A DNA stretch of 64,000 bases from an uncultured bacterium. Its GTDB lineage: Bacteria > Cyanobacteriota > Vampirovibrionia > Gastranaerophilales > Gastranaerophilaceae. The stretch covers positions 62,001 through 126,000 of the forward strand of contig CASFGO010000018.1 of assembly GCA_949294335.1 (NCBI GenBank), read 5' to 3'. The translations under genes and the position numbers were made by a program. Below, piece by piece: positions 1 to 8,952 of this stretch (the stretch's first letter is position 1; every line of letters starts with the position of its first letter). The notes under the pieces are model-generated. The model ran no database searches. It saw nothing but the letters and a program-made list of their open reading frames with translations, and had not been told where the DNA came from.

Positions 1-641
1 AATACGTTCTGTAATATCTCAGCTTCTTTTTGGTTTAATACACCCCCTTTATAACTTGCATCTATCAACATATTTAATTCTTCTGTTGAATATACCGCTT
101 GATGAGCAGGTGCTGGTTCTATTTTTAGTAATCGCAATAAACTATTACCAAGTCCATTTAATAAGAATATCATAGGTGCAAAAAGTCTTGTTACAACATA
201 CATAGGCTTTGCAACCCATAGGGTTGTTCCAACTGGAAACTGTAATGCGATAGATTTTGGCATCAGTTCTCCAATTACAACATGTAGTATAGTGATTAGA
301 GCAAAAGAAATTGTAACTGCAAGACTATGAGCTGCAATAATTTCTGCTTTAAGTGGTAAGAAATGGAATATTGGTAATAATAATTTTGCCAAAGTGGATT
401 CTCCAACCCAACCTATACCTAAACTTGCAATTGTAATCCCTAATTGGACTGCGGCTATATATCTATCTATGTTTTTTATTGCATCTAGTGCTAATTTTGC
501 ATTAAAATTTCCTTCGTTTGCTAATTGTTTTATTCTTGTTTTGCGAACACCTACCAATGCAAATTCAGCAGCAACAAAAAAAGCATTAAAAAACAATAAA
601 AGAACTATTATTAACAAATTAAACAACAAGCTTATATTCAA
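1..641 (-). CDS. CNNM/HlyC-CorC-type membrane protein, C-terminus cut by window edge
   Basis: The 213 visible codons encode an N-terminal hydrophobic segment, then the pattern of the DUF21/CNNM transmembrane domain (AAEFALVGVRKTRIKQL, QLGITIASLGIGWVGE, VVIGELMPKSIAL). CBS and CorC-HlyC domains would lie beyond the left edge. The family is usually annotated hemolysin-like or implicated in Mg/Co efflux; the substrate here is unknown. The start is a TTG at 641, chosen because an AAGGGAG ribosome site (651-657) sits 9 nt upstream and the hydrophobic start matches the family. Truncation is by the window, not a gene defect. Confidence 0.85.
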   Translation of the reverse strand, partial: MNISLLFNLLIIVLLLFFNAFFVAAEFALVGVRKTRIKQLANEGNFNAKLALDAIKNIDRYIAAVQLGITIASLGIGWVGESTLAKLLLPIFHFLPLKAEIIAAHSLAVTISFALITILHVVIGELMPKSIALQFPVGTTLWVAKPMYVVTRLFAPMIFLLNGLGNSLLRLLKIEPAPAHQAVYSTEELNMLIDASYKGGVLNQKEAEILQNV

Positions 642-718
642 TAATTTTAACTCCCTTGCTAGAAATTAAAAATAGAATAATATAAAACTTAATTTATAGC
701 AATATTATTAAGATAGTT

Positions 719-1606
719 TTATTTTTGAGATATAAAATTAATAACTTTTGAAAATATTGATGTTTTCTTTTGGACAGCCTCTTCTTTTGGTCTTGTTATC
801 CTTAAATTATAGTATTTTTTTAACTCATTAATATTTTCACTAGGAAAATCTTGAACTGTTAAACATGAAAAAGCATAAGCCTTTTCAGCTTTGTCTTTAT
901 TTTCATTAAGTAGTAATTTAGGATACAACGCAGTTAAATGTTTTTTCTCTGTCCCTGATAAATTTAATTTATATTGAGGTAATAACATTAATTTATCACC
1001 TTCTTCAAGTTGTTCTGAAATATATTTCCCTGACTGATATTTTACGAATGCTTGATTTGCATAATCCGCAAAGCCAGACCAAGTATCTAATATTATTGCA
1101 TCGTTGTTAGGCTTTATTAAATGTTTTGTCTCTACATTATCTATTCCATTCCAATATTTATAATTCTTTGGAAGTTTAACATTTACCCCAGAAACAACAT
1201 GATCTAAATCCTTTATTACATTAGTTTTAGGATTGTAGGCATAAAGATAATGAGTGCCGACATTTTTATAATCATTTAACTCTAAAGCAGCACAAGTTGC
1301 AGATGCTTGTTCATAACAATTCCCTACTCTTGTTTTTTTTAACCCAGGCAACATTTTAAATAGATTAACACTTGGTTCATTAGATATTGAGTAATAATTT
1401 CGTAATTCACTTACCAACGAAGACACATAACTTATAAAATTAAAACAATCATGATTACTATCAGAATTATTAAATCGTTCTAGCGTAGTATTTGAATAAA
1501 CAGGGAATTCTTGATGAACTCTACGGAAAATTTCATCTGCTTTTCTTATTGATATGTTCCTTGATTTAAAATAAGGAGATGGGGTTTTGTTTATTGTGTT
1601 ATTCAT
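719..1606 (-). CDS. papain/transglutaminase-fold putative cysteine hydrolase
   Basis: No named family is recognised with certainty. The 295-residue protein has the order Cys-His-Asp expected of a transglutaminase-like or papain-fold enzyme: C97 in GNCYEQA, H136 in DLDHVVSG and D174 in ILDTWSGFADY. There is no signal peptide or membrane segment. The N-terminus is polar and Asn-rich (MNNTINKTPSPYF), like several other hypothetical proteins here. No Shine-Dalgarno site is evident. A TAGCAAATTTATTTTT element lies 36 nt upstream of the ATG, as upstream of the subtilase at 41272. The fold call is inference from the triad spacing; it could be a protease, deamidase or acyltransferase. Confidence 0.6.
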   Translation of the reverse strand: MNNTINKTPSPYFKSRNISIRKADEIFRRVHQEFPVYSNTTLERFNNSDSNHDCFNFISYVSSLVSELRNYYSISNEPSVNLFKMLPGLKKTRVGNCYEQASATCAALELNDYKNVGTHYLYAYNPKTNVIKDLDHVVSGVNVKLPKNYKYWNGIDNVETKHLIKPNNDAIILDTWSGFADYANQAFVKYQSGKYISEQLEEGDKLMLLPQYKLNLSGTEKKHLTALYPKLLLNENKDKAEKAYAFSCLTVQDFPSENINELKKYYNLRITRPKEEAVQKKTSIFSKVINFISQK

Positions 1607-1626
1607 ACAAAGTTATAAAACTATAA

Positions 1627-1642
1627 AAAAATAAATTTGCTA
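1627..1642 (-). promoter_or_regulatory. TAGCAAA-type leader/promoter element (copy A)
   Basis: Reading the minus strand, TAGCAAATTTATTTTT is a perfect copy of the element also found at 41235-41250. It starts 36 nt upstream of the ATG at 1606 and is preceded by a TGTAAAG stretch. Whether it is a -10-proximal box or the start of the mRNA cannot be told from sequence alone. Confidence 0.55.
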
Positions 1643-1727
1643 AACACAAAATAATTCTTTACATTAGCCGTTATAGTAATGTTTTATTTTAAATAAAATC
1701 TAAAATATCTTTAAAGGAGGGAATATT

Positions 1728-1934
1728 ATGTTTAATTTCTTAAAATATTTTTCATTTGTATTAGTTATTATTGGGGCAATAAACTGGGGGCTTATAGGGT
1801 TCTTTAATTTTGATTTAGTTGCTGCTATTTTTGGTGAAATGACAATGATGTCTAGAATAGTCTATTCTTTAGTTGGAATAAGTGCTATTGTATCAGCTAT
1901 TACAACTTATATGTGCCATGCTGATTGTTATTAA
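1728..1934 (+). CDS. DUF378 family small membrane protein
   Basis: This is a 68-residue protein with two hydrophobic helices. It carries the DUF378 signature INWGLIGFFNFDLVAAIFG followed by a second segment (SRIVYSLVGISAIVSAITTYM). Function of the family is unknown. An AAAGGAGGG ribosome site precedes the ATG, and a strong terminator follows immediately, so it is a single-gene transcript. The length is typical of the family. Confidence 0.85.
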   Translation: MFNFLKYFSFVLVIIGAINWGLIGFFNFDLVAAIFGEMTMMSRIVYSLVGISAIVSAITTYMCHADCY

Positions 1935-1940
1935 TAGATA

Positions 1941-1974
1941 AAAAAGAGCTTTCTAATTAGAAAGCTCTTTTTTA
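1941..1974 (+). terminator. intrinsic terminator after DUF378 gene
   Basis: AAAAAGAGCTTTCT and its inverted copy AGAAAGCTCTTTTTT form a near-perfect hairpin ending in a T run. The symmetric A/T flanks mean it may also work on the opposite strand. Confidence 0.85.
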
Positions 1975-2042
1975 TTATACCTATTTAAATAGCTAATTGG
2001 ATAATTTATTTTTCCCAAGAAAAACACTAGCATATAATTGTT

Positions 2043-2885
2043 ATGAGAAAATATTTTTTATTAGGATTTATTTTAATTGCGATAGGTTTATGTTGGGTTA
2101 TTTATAAAGAAATAACTTACACTAAAATTTATGTCAAATTTTCTGATTTAAGACCCTTTAATAACAGAATACCTGTTTATTATAAAGGTATTGTAATAGG
2201 TGAAGCTAGAGGGAAAAAACATAGTGATGATTATAAATATACAATAGTAAAACTTGTTTTATACCCTAAAAATTTAATGCTTCCTTCTAATACTGAAGTT
2301 TTATTAAAGAAAAAAATAGATGGTGTAAAAATCTATGATTTTATTGAATTAGTTTATCCTAAAAATCCAACTAACAAAATGATTTGTAATGGTTGTATAA
2401 TTAATGGTTCTACAACTGTAGATATTGATGAGTTTATGAAAAATAATAAACTTACAGAATTAGAGGATATCAAAGAAAATCTTCTTGCAACAACTCAAAA
2501 TCTAAATCAAGCAACTAAAAATGTTAACACTCTATTGGTTAATGTAAATGCAATGTTAAAGCAAAATCAAACAAATATTGAAAATACAACTAGCAATATT
2601 TCTAGTCTTACAACCAAAATTAATGATTCTCTTAATCAAACAAATTTAGATAGTACTGTATCTAATATTGAAAAAATAACAGATAATTTAAATAAAACAA
2701 CAGAAAATATAAATACAATTCTTCCAGAAGTTAGTTCTACATTAGAAAATACACAAGATATTACCGCTAATGTAAGTGCAATAACTTGTGGTATTCGTCA
2801 AACATTGAGAAAGCCTTTTGGTGGGATGAGAGTTTTATTTGGAAAGTCTATAAATGAACCTAGGTGTAAAGCTTGTGGACAATAA
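2043..2885 (+). CDS. MlaD/MCE family lipid-transport substrate-binding protein
   Basis: One N-terminal transmembrane helix (residues about 4-22) anchors the protein. An MCE/MlaD domain follows (about 28-120; VYYKGIVIGEARG, DFIELVYP), then a long Asn/Thr-rich coiled coil (about 130-255) and a basic tail ending CKACGQ with two cysteines. MlaD-like proteins bind phospholipid in ABC systems that move lipids between inner and outer membranes; no permease or ATPase gene is adjacent. TATAAT lies only 4 nt before the ATG and there is no ribosome site, so the mRNA may be leaderless if that box is used. A CTAGCA element also lies just upstream (2027-2032). Confidence 0.8.
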   Translation: MRKYFLLGFILIAIGLCWVIYKEITYTKIYVKFSDLRPFNNRIPVYYKGIVIGEARGKKHSDDYKYTIVKLVLYPKNLMLPSNTEVLLKKKIDGVKIYDFIELVYPKNPTNKMICNGCIINGSTTVDIDEFMKNNKLTELEDIKENLLATTQNLNQATKNVNTLLVNVNAMLKQNQTNIENTTSNISSLTTKINDSLNQTNLDSTVSNIEKITDNLNKTTENINTILPEVSSTLENTQDITANVSAITCGIRQTLRKPFGGMRVLFGKSINEPRCKACGQ

Positions 2886-2932
2886 TAAATTATTGTATTA
2901 TTAAATAAAATTTAATTCTGGAAGTAAAACAA

Positions 2933-3775
2933 ATGGATAAACATACTTTTACGCTAAATAATGGTTATGAAATACCTAAAATTGGATTTGGTACATATCT
3001 TGCAGAGAATAAAATATTAATTGAATCAGTAAATATAGCTATCAATTCCGGATACCGATTAATTGATACTGCAGCTTTTTATAATAATGAATCGGCTTTA
3101 GGGTTTGCAATTAAAGATTCTGAAATAAGTAGAAATGAATTATTTATTACAAGTAAAGTTTGGAATACTGATAGGGGCTATAAGCAAACAAAACTTGCTT
3201 TTGAAAAAAGTTTAAACAACCTCAAACTTGATTACCTTGATTTATATTTAATACATTGGCCAGCAAACAAAAAGCAATTTAGTAATGCAAAAGAAATTAA
3301 TGCACAAACTTGGAAAGCGATGGAAGAACTATACATTGATGGAAAAATCAAAGCCATTGGTTTAAGTAATTTTTTACCTCATCATATTGAAGAATTAAAA
3401 GAAACCGCACAAATAATGCCAATGGTTAACCAAATTGAATTTCATCCAGGCTTTGCTCAATTTGAAATCGTAAAATATTGTCAAAAAAATAATATTATTG
3501 TTGAAGCTTGGTCTCCATTAGGAAGAAGAGATGCTTTAAATAATGAAATTATAAAATCATTATCTAGAAAATATGACAAAACACCTGCTCAAATAATATT
3601 AAGATGGATTGTACAGCAAAATATCATACCATTACCTAAATCAATAACTCCATCAAGAATACTTGAAAACATCAATATTTTTGGTTTTGGACTGGATAAT
3701 GATGATATTGAACTAATAAATACCATCAATGAATCAAATGCGGAATGTGTAAACCCAGATGAAGTAGATTTTTAA
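2933..3775 (+). CDS. aldo/keto reductase
   Basis: The 280-residue protein is full length for the AKR family. The tetrad is visible: D45 and Y50 (LIDTAAFYNNE), K75 (TSKVW) and H108 (LIHWPA). The NADPH-binding end is also present (PLPKSITPSRILENINIF). It reduces aldehydes or ketones with NAD(P)H in the cytoplasm; the substrate is not predictable. It lies 47 nt after the mlaD-like gene and 15 nt before the SMR transporter, suggesting co-transcription with the latter. Confidence 0.9.
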   Translation: MDKHTFTLNNGYEIPKIGFGTYLAENKILIESVNIAINSGYRLIDTAAFYNNESALGFAIKDSEISRNELFITSKVWNTDRGYKQTKLAFEKSLNNLKLDYLDLYLIHWPANKKQFSNAKEINAQTWKAMEELYIDGKIKAIGLSNFLPHHIEELKETAQIMPMVNQIEFHPGFAQFEIVKYCQKNNIIVEAWSPLGRRDALNNEIIKSLSRKYDKTPAQIILRWIVQQNIIPLPKSITPSRILENINIFGFGLDNDDIELINTINESNAECVNPDEVDF

Positions 3776-3790
3776 AGAGGATAAATTCAT

Positions 3791-4108
3791 ATGAGTTGGT
3801 TTTATTTATTTCTAGCAGCAATATTTGAAGTTGGTTGGCCATTAGGCTTTAAAATGGCAGATGTTACAGGACAAAAATATCTTTGGATAATATTTGCTAT
3901 TATTGCAATGACACTTAGTGGTTATTTTCTTTTTATTGCACAAAAAGAAATTCCTATAGGGACTGCTTATGCTGTATGGACTGGTATTGGTGCTTCTTGT
4001 ACTTTTTTAATCGGAGTTATATTTTTTAACGATGTTATTAATCTAATGAGATTGCTTGGTGTAGTTTTAATTATTGGTGGCGTTATTTTACTTAAGATTG
4101 GACACTGA
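3791..4108 (+). CDS. sugE: SMR-family exporter, SugE/Gdx (guanidinium) type
   Basis: The 105-residue protein has four hydrophobic helices. It carries the SMR glutamate E13 in helix 1 (AAIFEVGWPLGFK) and the segment IPIGTAYAVWTGIGAS, which is closer to SugE/Gdx guanidinium exporters than to EmrE-type drug pumps. It would act in the inner membrane as a dimer. The stop overlaps the next ATG by one base. No guanidine riboswitch is visible upstream, since the preceding gene is only 15 nt away. Substrate assignment is by similarity in these motifs only. Confidence 0.75.
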   Translation: MSWFYLFLAAIFEVGWPLGFKMADVTGQKYLWIIFAIIAMTLSGYFLFIAQKEIPIGTAYAVWTGIGASCTFLIGVIFFNDVINLMRLLGVVLIIGGVILLKIGH

Positions 4109-4779
4109 TGAATATTAAAGAAAGATTATTAAAAGAAGTTGATAAAGCATACAAAGATTTTAATCAAAAACTAATACCTAATATAAATAATATTTTAGGG
4201 GTAAGAGTTCCGATTTTAAGAAAAATATCAAAAGAAATTTATAAGAATAATTGGAAAGAATTTCTTCAACAAAAACCTGAATATTTTGAAGAAACAATGC
4301 TTCAAAGTATGGTAATAGGCCTTATTAAAGACAAACCTAATTTAATTTTAGAATATATTGAAGCTTTTATACCTCAAATTGATAACTGGGCTGTATGTGA
4401 TTGTTTTTGTTCCAGTTTAAAATTTACTAAAAATAATAAAGAATTAGTTTGGAATTTTTTGCAAAAATATCTTAATTCAAATAAAGAATATGAAATCAGA
4501 TTTGTTCTTGTTATGTTACTTAATTATTACATAGAGGAAAAATATCTATATAATATTTTCAAAATAATTGAACAGTATCAATATAATGATTATTATGCAC
4601 ATATGGGTGCCGCTTGGTTAATCTCAATTTGCTATATAAAATATCCCAAAGAAACAACTAAATTTCTTATAAATTCTAATTTAGATACAAAAACCTATAA
4701 TAAATCTATTCAAAAAATTATTGAATCAAATAAAATTGATAAAAGAACAAAAAATAAATTAAAAACTTTAAAAAAATAA
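4108..4779 (+). CDS. AlkD-like DNA alkylation repair protein
   Basis: The 223-residue helical protein matches the ALK-repeat (HEAT-like) pattern of AlkD DNA glycosylases: GVRVPILRKISKEI near residue 32, FEETMLQSMVIGLI near 78, and IDNWAVCDCFC near 108. The IDNWAVCD aspartate corresponds to the catalytic-site region of the family. It would excise bulky or cationic alkylpurines. The gene is translationally coupled to the exporter upstream through a one-base overlap. Confidence 0.8.
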   Translation: MNIKERLLKEVDKAYKDFNQKLIPNINNILGVRVPILRKISKEIYKNNWKEFLQQKPEYFEETMLQSMVIGLIKDKPNLILEYIEAFIPQIDNWAVCDCFCSSLKFTKNNKELVWNFLQKYLNSNKEYEIRFVLVMLLNYYIEEKYLYNIFKIIEQYQYNDYYAHMGAAWLISICYIKYPKETTKFLINSNLDTKTYNKSIQKIIESNKIDKRTKNKLKTLKK

Positions 4780-4812
4780 GCAAAAAATCTATTTTGATGC
4801 TTTCATTCTAAT

Positions 4813-5421
4813 ATGAAAGCTATAAAAAATAATTTGCCAATATTAGATACAACAAACAGGATTTTTCAAAGTTTTTATTATAAAAAACCTGTAACATTAA
4901 AAAGAGCATTATATGATATTTTTGAATCATCATCAATGAATGGTGTAATTATGGCAGAAAAATCTAAAATAAAACAATTTATTTCTGATTTAAAAGATGA
5001 AAAAATTGGACAAAGAAAAATCAATAAAATTATTGGTTCCGGAAGCTCATCTATTGCATTTGAAACACCTATGGGCGATGTTTTAAAAATATCTCATACA
5101 AATCCTTTTGTTAATAATCGACCAATACAAGATTTTGATGCAGAAATCTTCCAAAAAGGCAAACACAAAAATAGTTATTACTTATTAGAAGAAAAACTTG
5201 ATAAACTTCATTTTATTGAAGACAATAACCCTGTATTACAAGTATCAGAAAAAATTAAAGAAAAAGGTTTTAAAGTTTATGATTTATGGAATATGGAAAC
5301 TTGGCAGATTGGAAGAAGTAAAAATGGGCAACTCAAGTTGTTAGATCATGAATGTGCCCAGTTTAAATCAAAATTTCATAGAATTAAAACAATTCTAAAA
5401 CAAGTTTTATGCAGGTATTAA
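4813..5421 (+). CDS. protein-kinase-like fold protein, function unknown
   Basis: The 202-residue protein has features of a minimal kinase-like fold. There is a glycine/serine-rich loop (IIGSGSSSIAFETPMG), a following lysine (VLKIS), and a C-terminal strand-Asp motif (NGQLKLLDHECAQF) where DFG would sit. DLWNMETWQIGRSKNGQ resembles the catalytic-loop region of small bacterial kinases but lacks a clear HRD. It could be a degenerate kinase or pseudokinase. The 3' end overlaps the convergent gene by 15 nt. A weak TAAGCAAAAAATC element lies 36 nt upstream, overlapping the stop of the previous gene. Confidence 0.5.
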   Translation: MKAIKNNLPILDTTNRIFQSFYYKKPVTLKRALYDIFESSSMNGVIMAEKSKIKQFISDLKDEKIGQRKINKIIGSGSSSIAFETPMGDVLKISHTNPFVNNRPIQDFDAEIFQKGKHKNSYYLLEEKLDKLHFIEDNNPVLQVSEKIKEKGFKVYDLWNMETWQIGRSKNGQLKLLDHECAQFKSKFHRIKTILKQVLCRY

Positions 5422-7035
5422 TTCCTTTAGAGAATTAATATTTTTCTCAATATGTTTATACAATTCTAATCCTCCTGCTAAGCTATATATATTCTTATAC
5501 CCTTTTTGCAACAAAATTCTAGAAGATACATAGCTTTGGAAACCAGTATTACAGAATAATAAAACTTTTTTATCTTTTGGAATCTCATCTAATCTATCTC
5601 GTAATTGAGAATTAGGAATATTTATAGCTCCATTAATACTATCTGAAAATGTTCCAATTTCTCTTATATCGATTAATAAAGAGTCTTTTACATCTTCATA
5701 GAACCCTGGTTTTACATATCCATTGATAATATTTTCTGCATGCATCCCTAACATATTTACAGGATCTTTTGCTGATGAATAAGGTGGTGCATAACATAAT
5801 TCACTATCTAACATATCATATATAGAACCATTATTTCTCATTATAGTTGCTATTACATCTATTCTCTTTTCAACTCCTTCATAACCACAGGCTTGAGCAC
5901 CTAAAATTTCACCCTTTTTAGTAAACAATAATTTATAAACAGTTGGTGTAGCATTTGGATAATAACTGGCATGAGATGGTTTGATAATAAATGTTTTAAG
6001 ATAATTTCTACCTTGTTTTATTAATTGTTTTTCATTATTACCAACATTCGCAACAGTTAAATCAAAAACTTTGACAACAGCAGTTCCTTGAGTTTTCTTG
6101 TATATAGATTTTTTACCTTTAATATTATCTGCTATTATTCGTCCTTGCCTATTTGCAGGACCTGCTAATGGAATCAAGATGTCTTTACCTGAAACAAAAT
6201 CAATAACTTCAACACTATCCCCGCCAGCATAAATATCTTTATCTGAAGTTTGCATATATTTATTAACCTTGAGACCTCCTAATTTCCCAATTTCTAAACC
6301 ACAATTTTTAGAAATTTCAACTTCTGGACGCACTCCTATTGCTAATATTGCAATATCAAATGGAATTATTTTTCCTGAATTTAGGACAATATTATCACCA
6401 TCAACTTCTTTTAATCCATCTGAAAGTATCAAGTTAACACCTTTGTCACGCATTTCATTTTGAGCTAATGCTGCAACTTCTGTATCTACTGGTGCTAAAA
6501 TTTGATTTGATAACTCAACTAATGTTGTGTTAAGGCCTAAATGTACAAAATTTTCAGCCATTTCAACACCGATAAAACCACCGCCAATTACTACTGCGTT
6601 TTTAGCTTCTTTTGAGAGTACCGCTTTTATATCATCACCATTTCTTAAAGTCCTTACAGTAAATATATTTGGATGATTTATTCCTTTAGCATTAGGAACA
6701 AATGGATTAGCACCTAATGCCAAAACTAATTTATCATATTTTAGAGTTTCATTGTTATTAATTTCTAGAGTTTTATTTTTTCTATCAATAGATGTAACTT
6801 TTGATGATAATCTAACATCAATATTCAATAAATCTTTAAATCTTTGAACTGATGACACTATCATTTGTTGTCGAGAATTAATTACATCAGAACAATAGTA
6901 TGGCAATCCACAATTAGCTATTGATATCTCATTTGTAGCTTCTAATATAATTATTTCCATATTGTCATCAAGACGTCTTAACCTTGCAGCTGTACTTGCA
7001 CCTGTAGCTCCTCCACCTACTACTATTGTTCTCAT
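5407..7035 (-). CDS. CoA-disulfide-reductase-like flavoprotein with C-terminal rhodanese domain
   Basis: FAD and NAD(P)H Rossmann motifs are at the start (MRTIVVGGGATGASTAARLRR) and near residue 150 (VVIGGGFIGVEMAE). The single redox cysteine is in NCGLPYYCSD, as in CoA disulfide reductase/Npsr enzymes. A C-terminal rhodanese domain has the active cysteine in LLFCNTGFQS. The fusion type handles CoA disulfide or persulfide and polysulfide chemistry; the exact substrate is not predictable. The start at 7035 is preferred to an upstream ATG at 7077, because AAGGAG lies 6 nt before it and the Rossmann fold begins there. Confidence 0.85.
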   Translation of the reverse strand: MRTIVVGGGATGASTAARLRRLDDNMEIIILEATNEISIANCGLPYYCSDVINSRQQMIVSSVQRFKDLLNIDVRLSSKVTSIDRKNKTLEINNNETLKYDKLVLALGANPFVPNAKGINHPNIFTVRTLRNGDDIKAVLSKEAKNAVVIGGGFIGVEMAENFVHLGLNTTLVELSNQILAPVDTEVAALAQNEMRDKGVNLILSDGLKEVDGDNIVLNSGKIIPFDIAILAIGVRPEVEISKNCGLEIGKLGGLKVNKYMQTSDKDIYAGGDSVEVIDFVSGKDILIPLAGPANRQGRIIADNIKGKKSIYKKTQGTAVVKVFDLTVANVGNNEKQLIKQGRNYLKTFIIKPSHASYYPNATPTVYKLLFTKKGEILGAQACGYEGVEKRIDVIATIMRNNGSIYDMLDSELCYAPPYSSAKDPVNMLGMHAENIINGYVKPGFYEDVKDSLLIDIREIGTFSDSINGAINIPNSQLRDRLDEIPKDKKVLLFCNTGFQSYVSSRILLQKGYKNIYSLAGGLELYKHIEKNINSLKELIPA

Positions 7036-7125
7036 AAGTTTCTCCTTATTTATGTATCCATAATCATAGAATAGCATACAAAAAATATGCCTTTACATAT
7101 CCTTTATAATCAAACAAATTTGGGC

Positions 7126-7155
7126 AAAAAAAACAGGTAGGATAACCTTCCTGTT
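7126..7155 (-). terminator. intrinsic terminator of the sigma factor-prepilin peptidase operon
   Basis: On the minus strand a 10-bp stem with one mismatch and an ATAA-type loop (7132-7155) is followed by a run of at least six T. It lies 85 nt past the prepilin peptidase stop. Confidence 0.8.
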
Positions 7156-7240
7156 AAGATTTTACACTAGCCGAAATATAAATAGCATGTTTATTATAGT
7201 AATTTTTTTAATAAATTACAAGAGTTTTACATTATTTATA

Positions 7241-8158
7241 TTAGATAAAATATAAATAAGTAAATGCAGACAAAAATATTGATGGTAAAAATGCGTCTAT
7301 TATTGGTTTTGAGGTGCTTTGTATTTGGGAAAATAAATATTTAAACAGAATTAAAATTGATAAAATTAAGTTAAGAAATATTAAGACATTAAAAAATAGA
7401 CTAATATATATAAAATAATATCTAACTAAAAATGCAAGATAATATGATGTAATAAACCAAATTAGTAGAAAACCGAATACATATTTTTGTTCTTTAAATA
7501 TCCTTTTTATGATAGTAGGGAGTGAAAATAGTAGTTGAAATATTAAAATTGATATAAATACATATCCAAGATTTTTACATCCGCATAATGCTGAAAGAGA
7601 TGCGATAGCATATATATCTCCCTCTCCTATCACCTCTTTTTTAGATATATAGTTTAGGATTTTTCTTAGTGTGTATATTATGAGTCCTCCTAAAAACATT
7701 CCTAATATAGAATCAAATAAATTGTTATAATTAAATAAAATAGATGTAATTATTGAAAAATACACTAATTTATTAGATATTTTTTTCTCTTTAATATCCA
7801 TGCCAGCAAGCATTAAAAATATTGATATGCATATAATTGCAAGAAGATATTTTAAGCATAATCCAAGTTTTATATACATAATTGCATATATTATTGCTGT
7901 TAAAATTTCTACGATTGGATACATTATATCAATTGGTTTATGGCAATATGAACATTTCCCTTTTAATATCAAATACGAAAATACAGGGATTTTTTCCCAC
8001 CATTGAAGTTTTGTATTACAATTTGGACACTTTGATTCAGGATAAATTATACTTTCGCCTGATAATGTTCGTATTATAACTACATTATAGAAACTTCCCA
8101 TTATTAAGCCCAATATAAAAACACAAATAAATTGATACCAAAAATTTTCTAAAATCAT
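7241..8158 (-). CDS. prepilin peptidase (type IV pilin leader peptidase/methyltransferase)
   Basis: This A24-family membrane aspartic protease shows the cytoplasmic zinc-type pairs CPNC and CSYC flanking KIPVFSYLILKGK. The two catalytic aspartates are in AGMDIKEKKISN and in GEGDIYAIASL (GxGD). About eight hydrophobic segments are present. At 305 residues it has an extra C-terminal hydrophobic stretch beyond typical PilD. It cleaves and methylates type IV pilin-like precursors at the inner membrane. It follows the sigma factor gene by 6 nt, so both are likely one transcript. Confidence 0.92.
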   Translation of the reverse strand: MILENFWYQFICVFILGLIMGSFYNVVIIRTLSGESIIYPESKCPNCNTKLQWWEKIPVFSYLILKGKCSYCHKPIDIMYPIVEILTAIIYAIMYIKLGLCLKYLLAIICISIFLMLAGMDIKEKKISNKLVYFSIITSILFNYNNLFDSILGMFLGGLIIYTLRKILNYISKKEVIGEGDIYAIASLSALCGCKNLGYVFISILIFQLLFSLPTIIKRIFKEQKYVFGFLLIWFITSYYLAFLVRYYFIYISLFFNVLIFLNLILSILILFKYLFSQIQSTSKPIIDAFLPSIFLSAFTYLYFI

Positions 8159-8164
8159 ATAATA

Positions 8165-8947
8165 CTATTCTGCATCTTTTATGTATTTATACATTAATGA
8201 ATATGCTTTTTTTAATTTACGAGAAACCATCATTTCATTCATATTCATTTTTTCAGCAATACTCTTTTGCTTCATATCTTCATAATAAAATAATTTAATT
8301 ATAGTTTTTAATTCATCAGGCAATCTTTCTATAATATCATCCAATTCTATTTTCATATCATAACGTTCTACAAATTCATTATAATCACATGCTGGAGTTA
8401 AATCTCCAATAGAAGCATTATTCTCTGAATCATTTACAATCTCATCTAAAGATACAACTTTTCGACGTCTATCAACTTCAATCGCCGTTTGAACTTTTTG
8501 AACAGGAACATCAAGCGCTTGTGCTAATTTTTCATCAGTTAATTTTTCTAATTCTCTGTCAGATAATGTTTTTGAAAAATTCTTAATACGAATTGCTAAC
8601 TCTAAAACTTCTCTAGGAACTTTTATCATAGCAACTTTATCTCTCATATAATGTTGCATTTCACCTACAATTAAGTAACCTGCATATATTCTAAACTTTG
8701 CATTTTTATCAGGATTATATTTTTCAATAGCTTTTACCAAACCAATAGAACCTGCTTGAACTAGATCTTCAACAGGGTCTTCAGCACGTCGAGCAATTGA
8801 ACGAGCAATTCTTTTTATTATTGGCATCATAGCAACGACAATTAGATTTTCTAATCGTTTTTTTTGCACTCTCTTGCTTGTTTGTTTGTATGCTTCAAGC
8901 CATTCTTGAATTCGAGTATAAATAGATTCTTCTACTTGTGTATTCAT
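8165..8947 (-). CDS. group 3 sigma-70 factor, SigF/FliA-like
   Basis: The 260-residue sigma factor has region 2 (EDLVQAGSIGLVKAIEKYNPDKNAKF, about residues 60-90), a region 3 segment (VPREVLELAIRIKNFSKTLS) and a region 4 helix-turn-helix (YEDMKQKSIAEKMNMNEMMVSRKLKKA). It lacks region 1.1. This layout fits sporulation, stress, motility or cyanobacterial SigF-type sigma factors. Its pairing with a prepilin peptidase suggests control of pili or motility, as SigF does in cyanobacteria; that is inference. The ATG lies 9 nt past a GATAAT box inside a divergent palindrome, so the mRNA is probably leaderless. Confidence 0.85.
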   Translation of the reverse strand: MNTQVEESIYTRIQEWLEAYKQTSKRVQKKRLENLIVVAMMPIIKRIARSIARRAEDPVEDLVQAGSIGLVKAIEKYNPDKNAKFRIYAGYLIVGEMQHYMRDKVAMIKVPREVLELAIRIKNFSKTLSDRELEKLTDEKLAQALDVPVQKVQTAIEVDRRRKVVSLDEIVNDSENNASIGDLTPACDYNEFVERYDMKIELDDIIERLPDELKTIIKLFYYEDMKQKSIAEKMNMNEMMVSRKLKKAYSLMYKYIKDAE

Positions 8948-8952
8948 AATTT

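Noticed and set aside
394-669. Plus-strand 91-residue reading frame over the first gene
   Set aside because: It is antisense to a well-supported CNNM-type membrane protein, has no ribosome site and reads as the reverse of conserved motifs.
3600-3790. Guanidine riboswitch for the SugE/Gdx-like exporter
   Set aside because: The upstream aldo/keto reductase coding region ends 15 nt before the start, leaving no room for a riboswitch.
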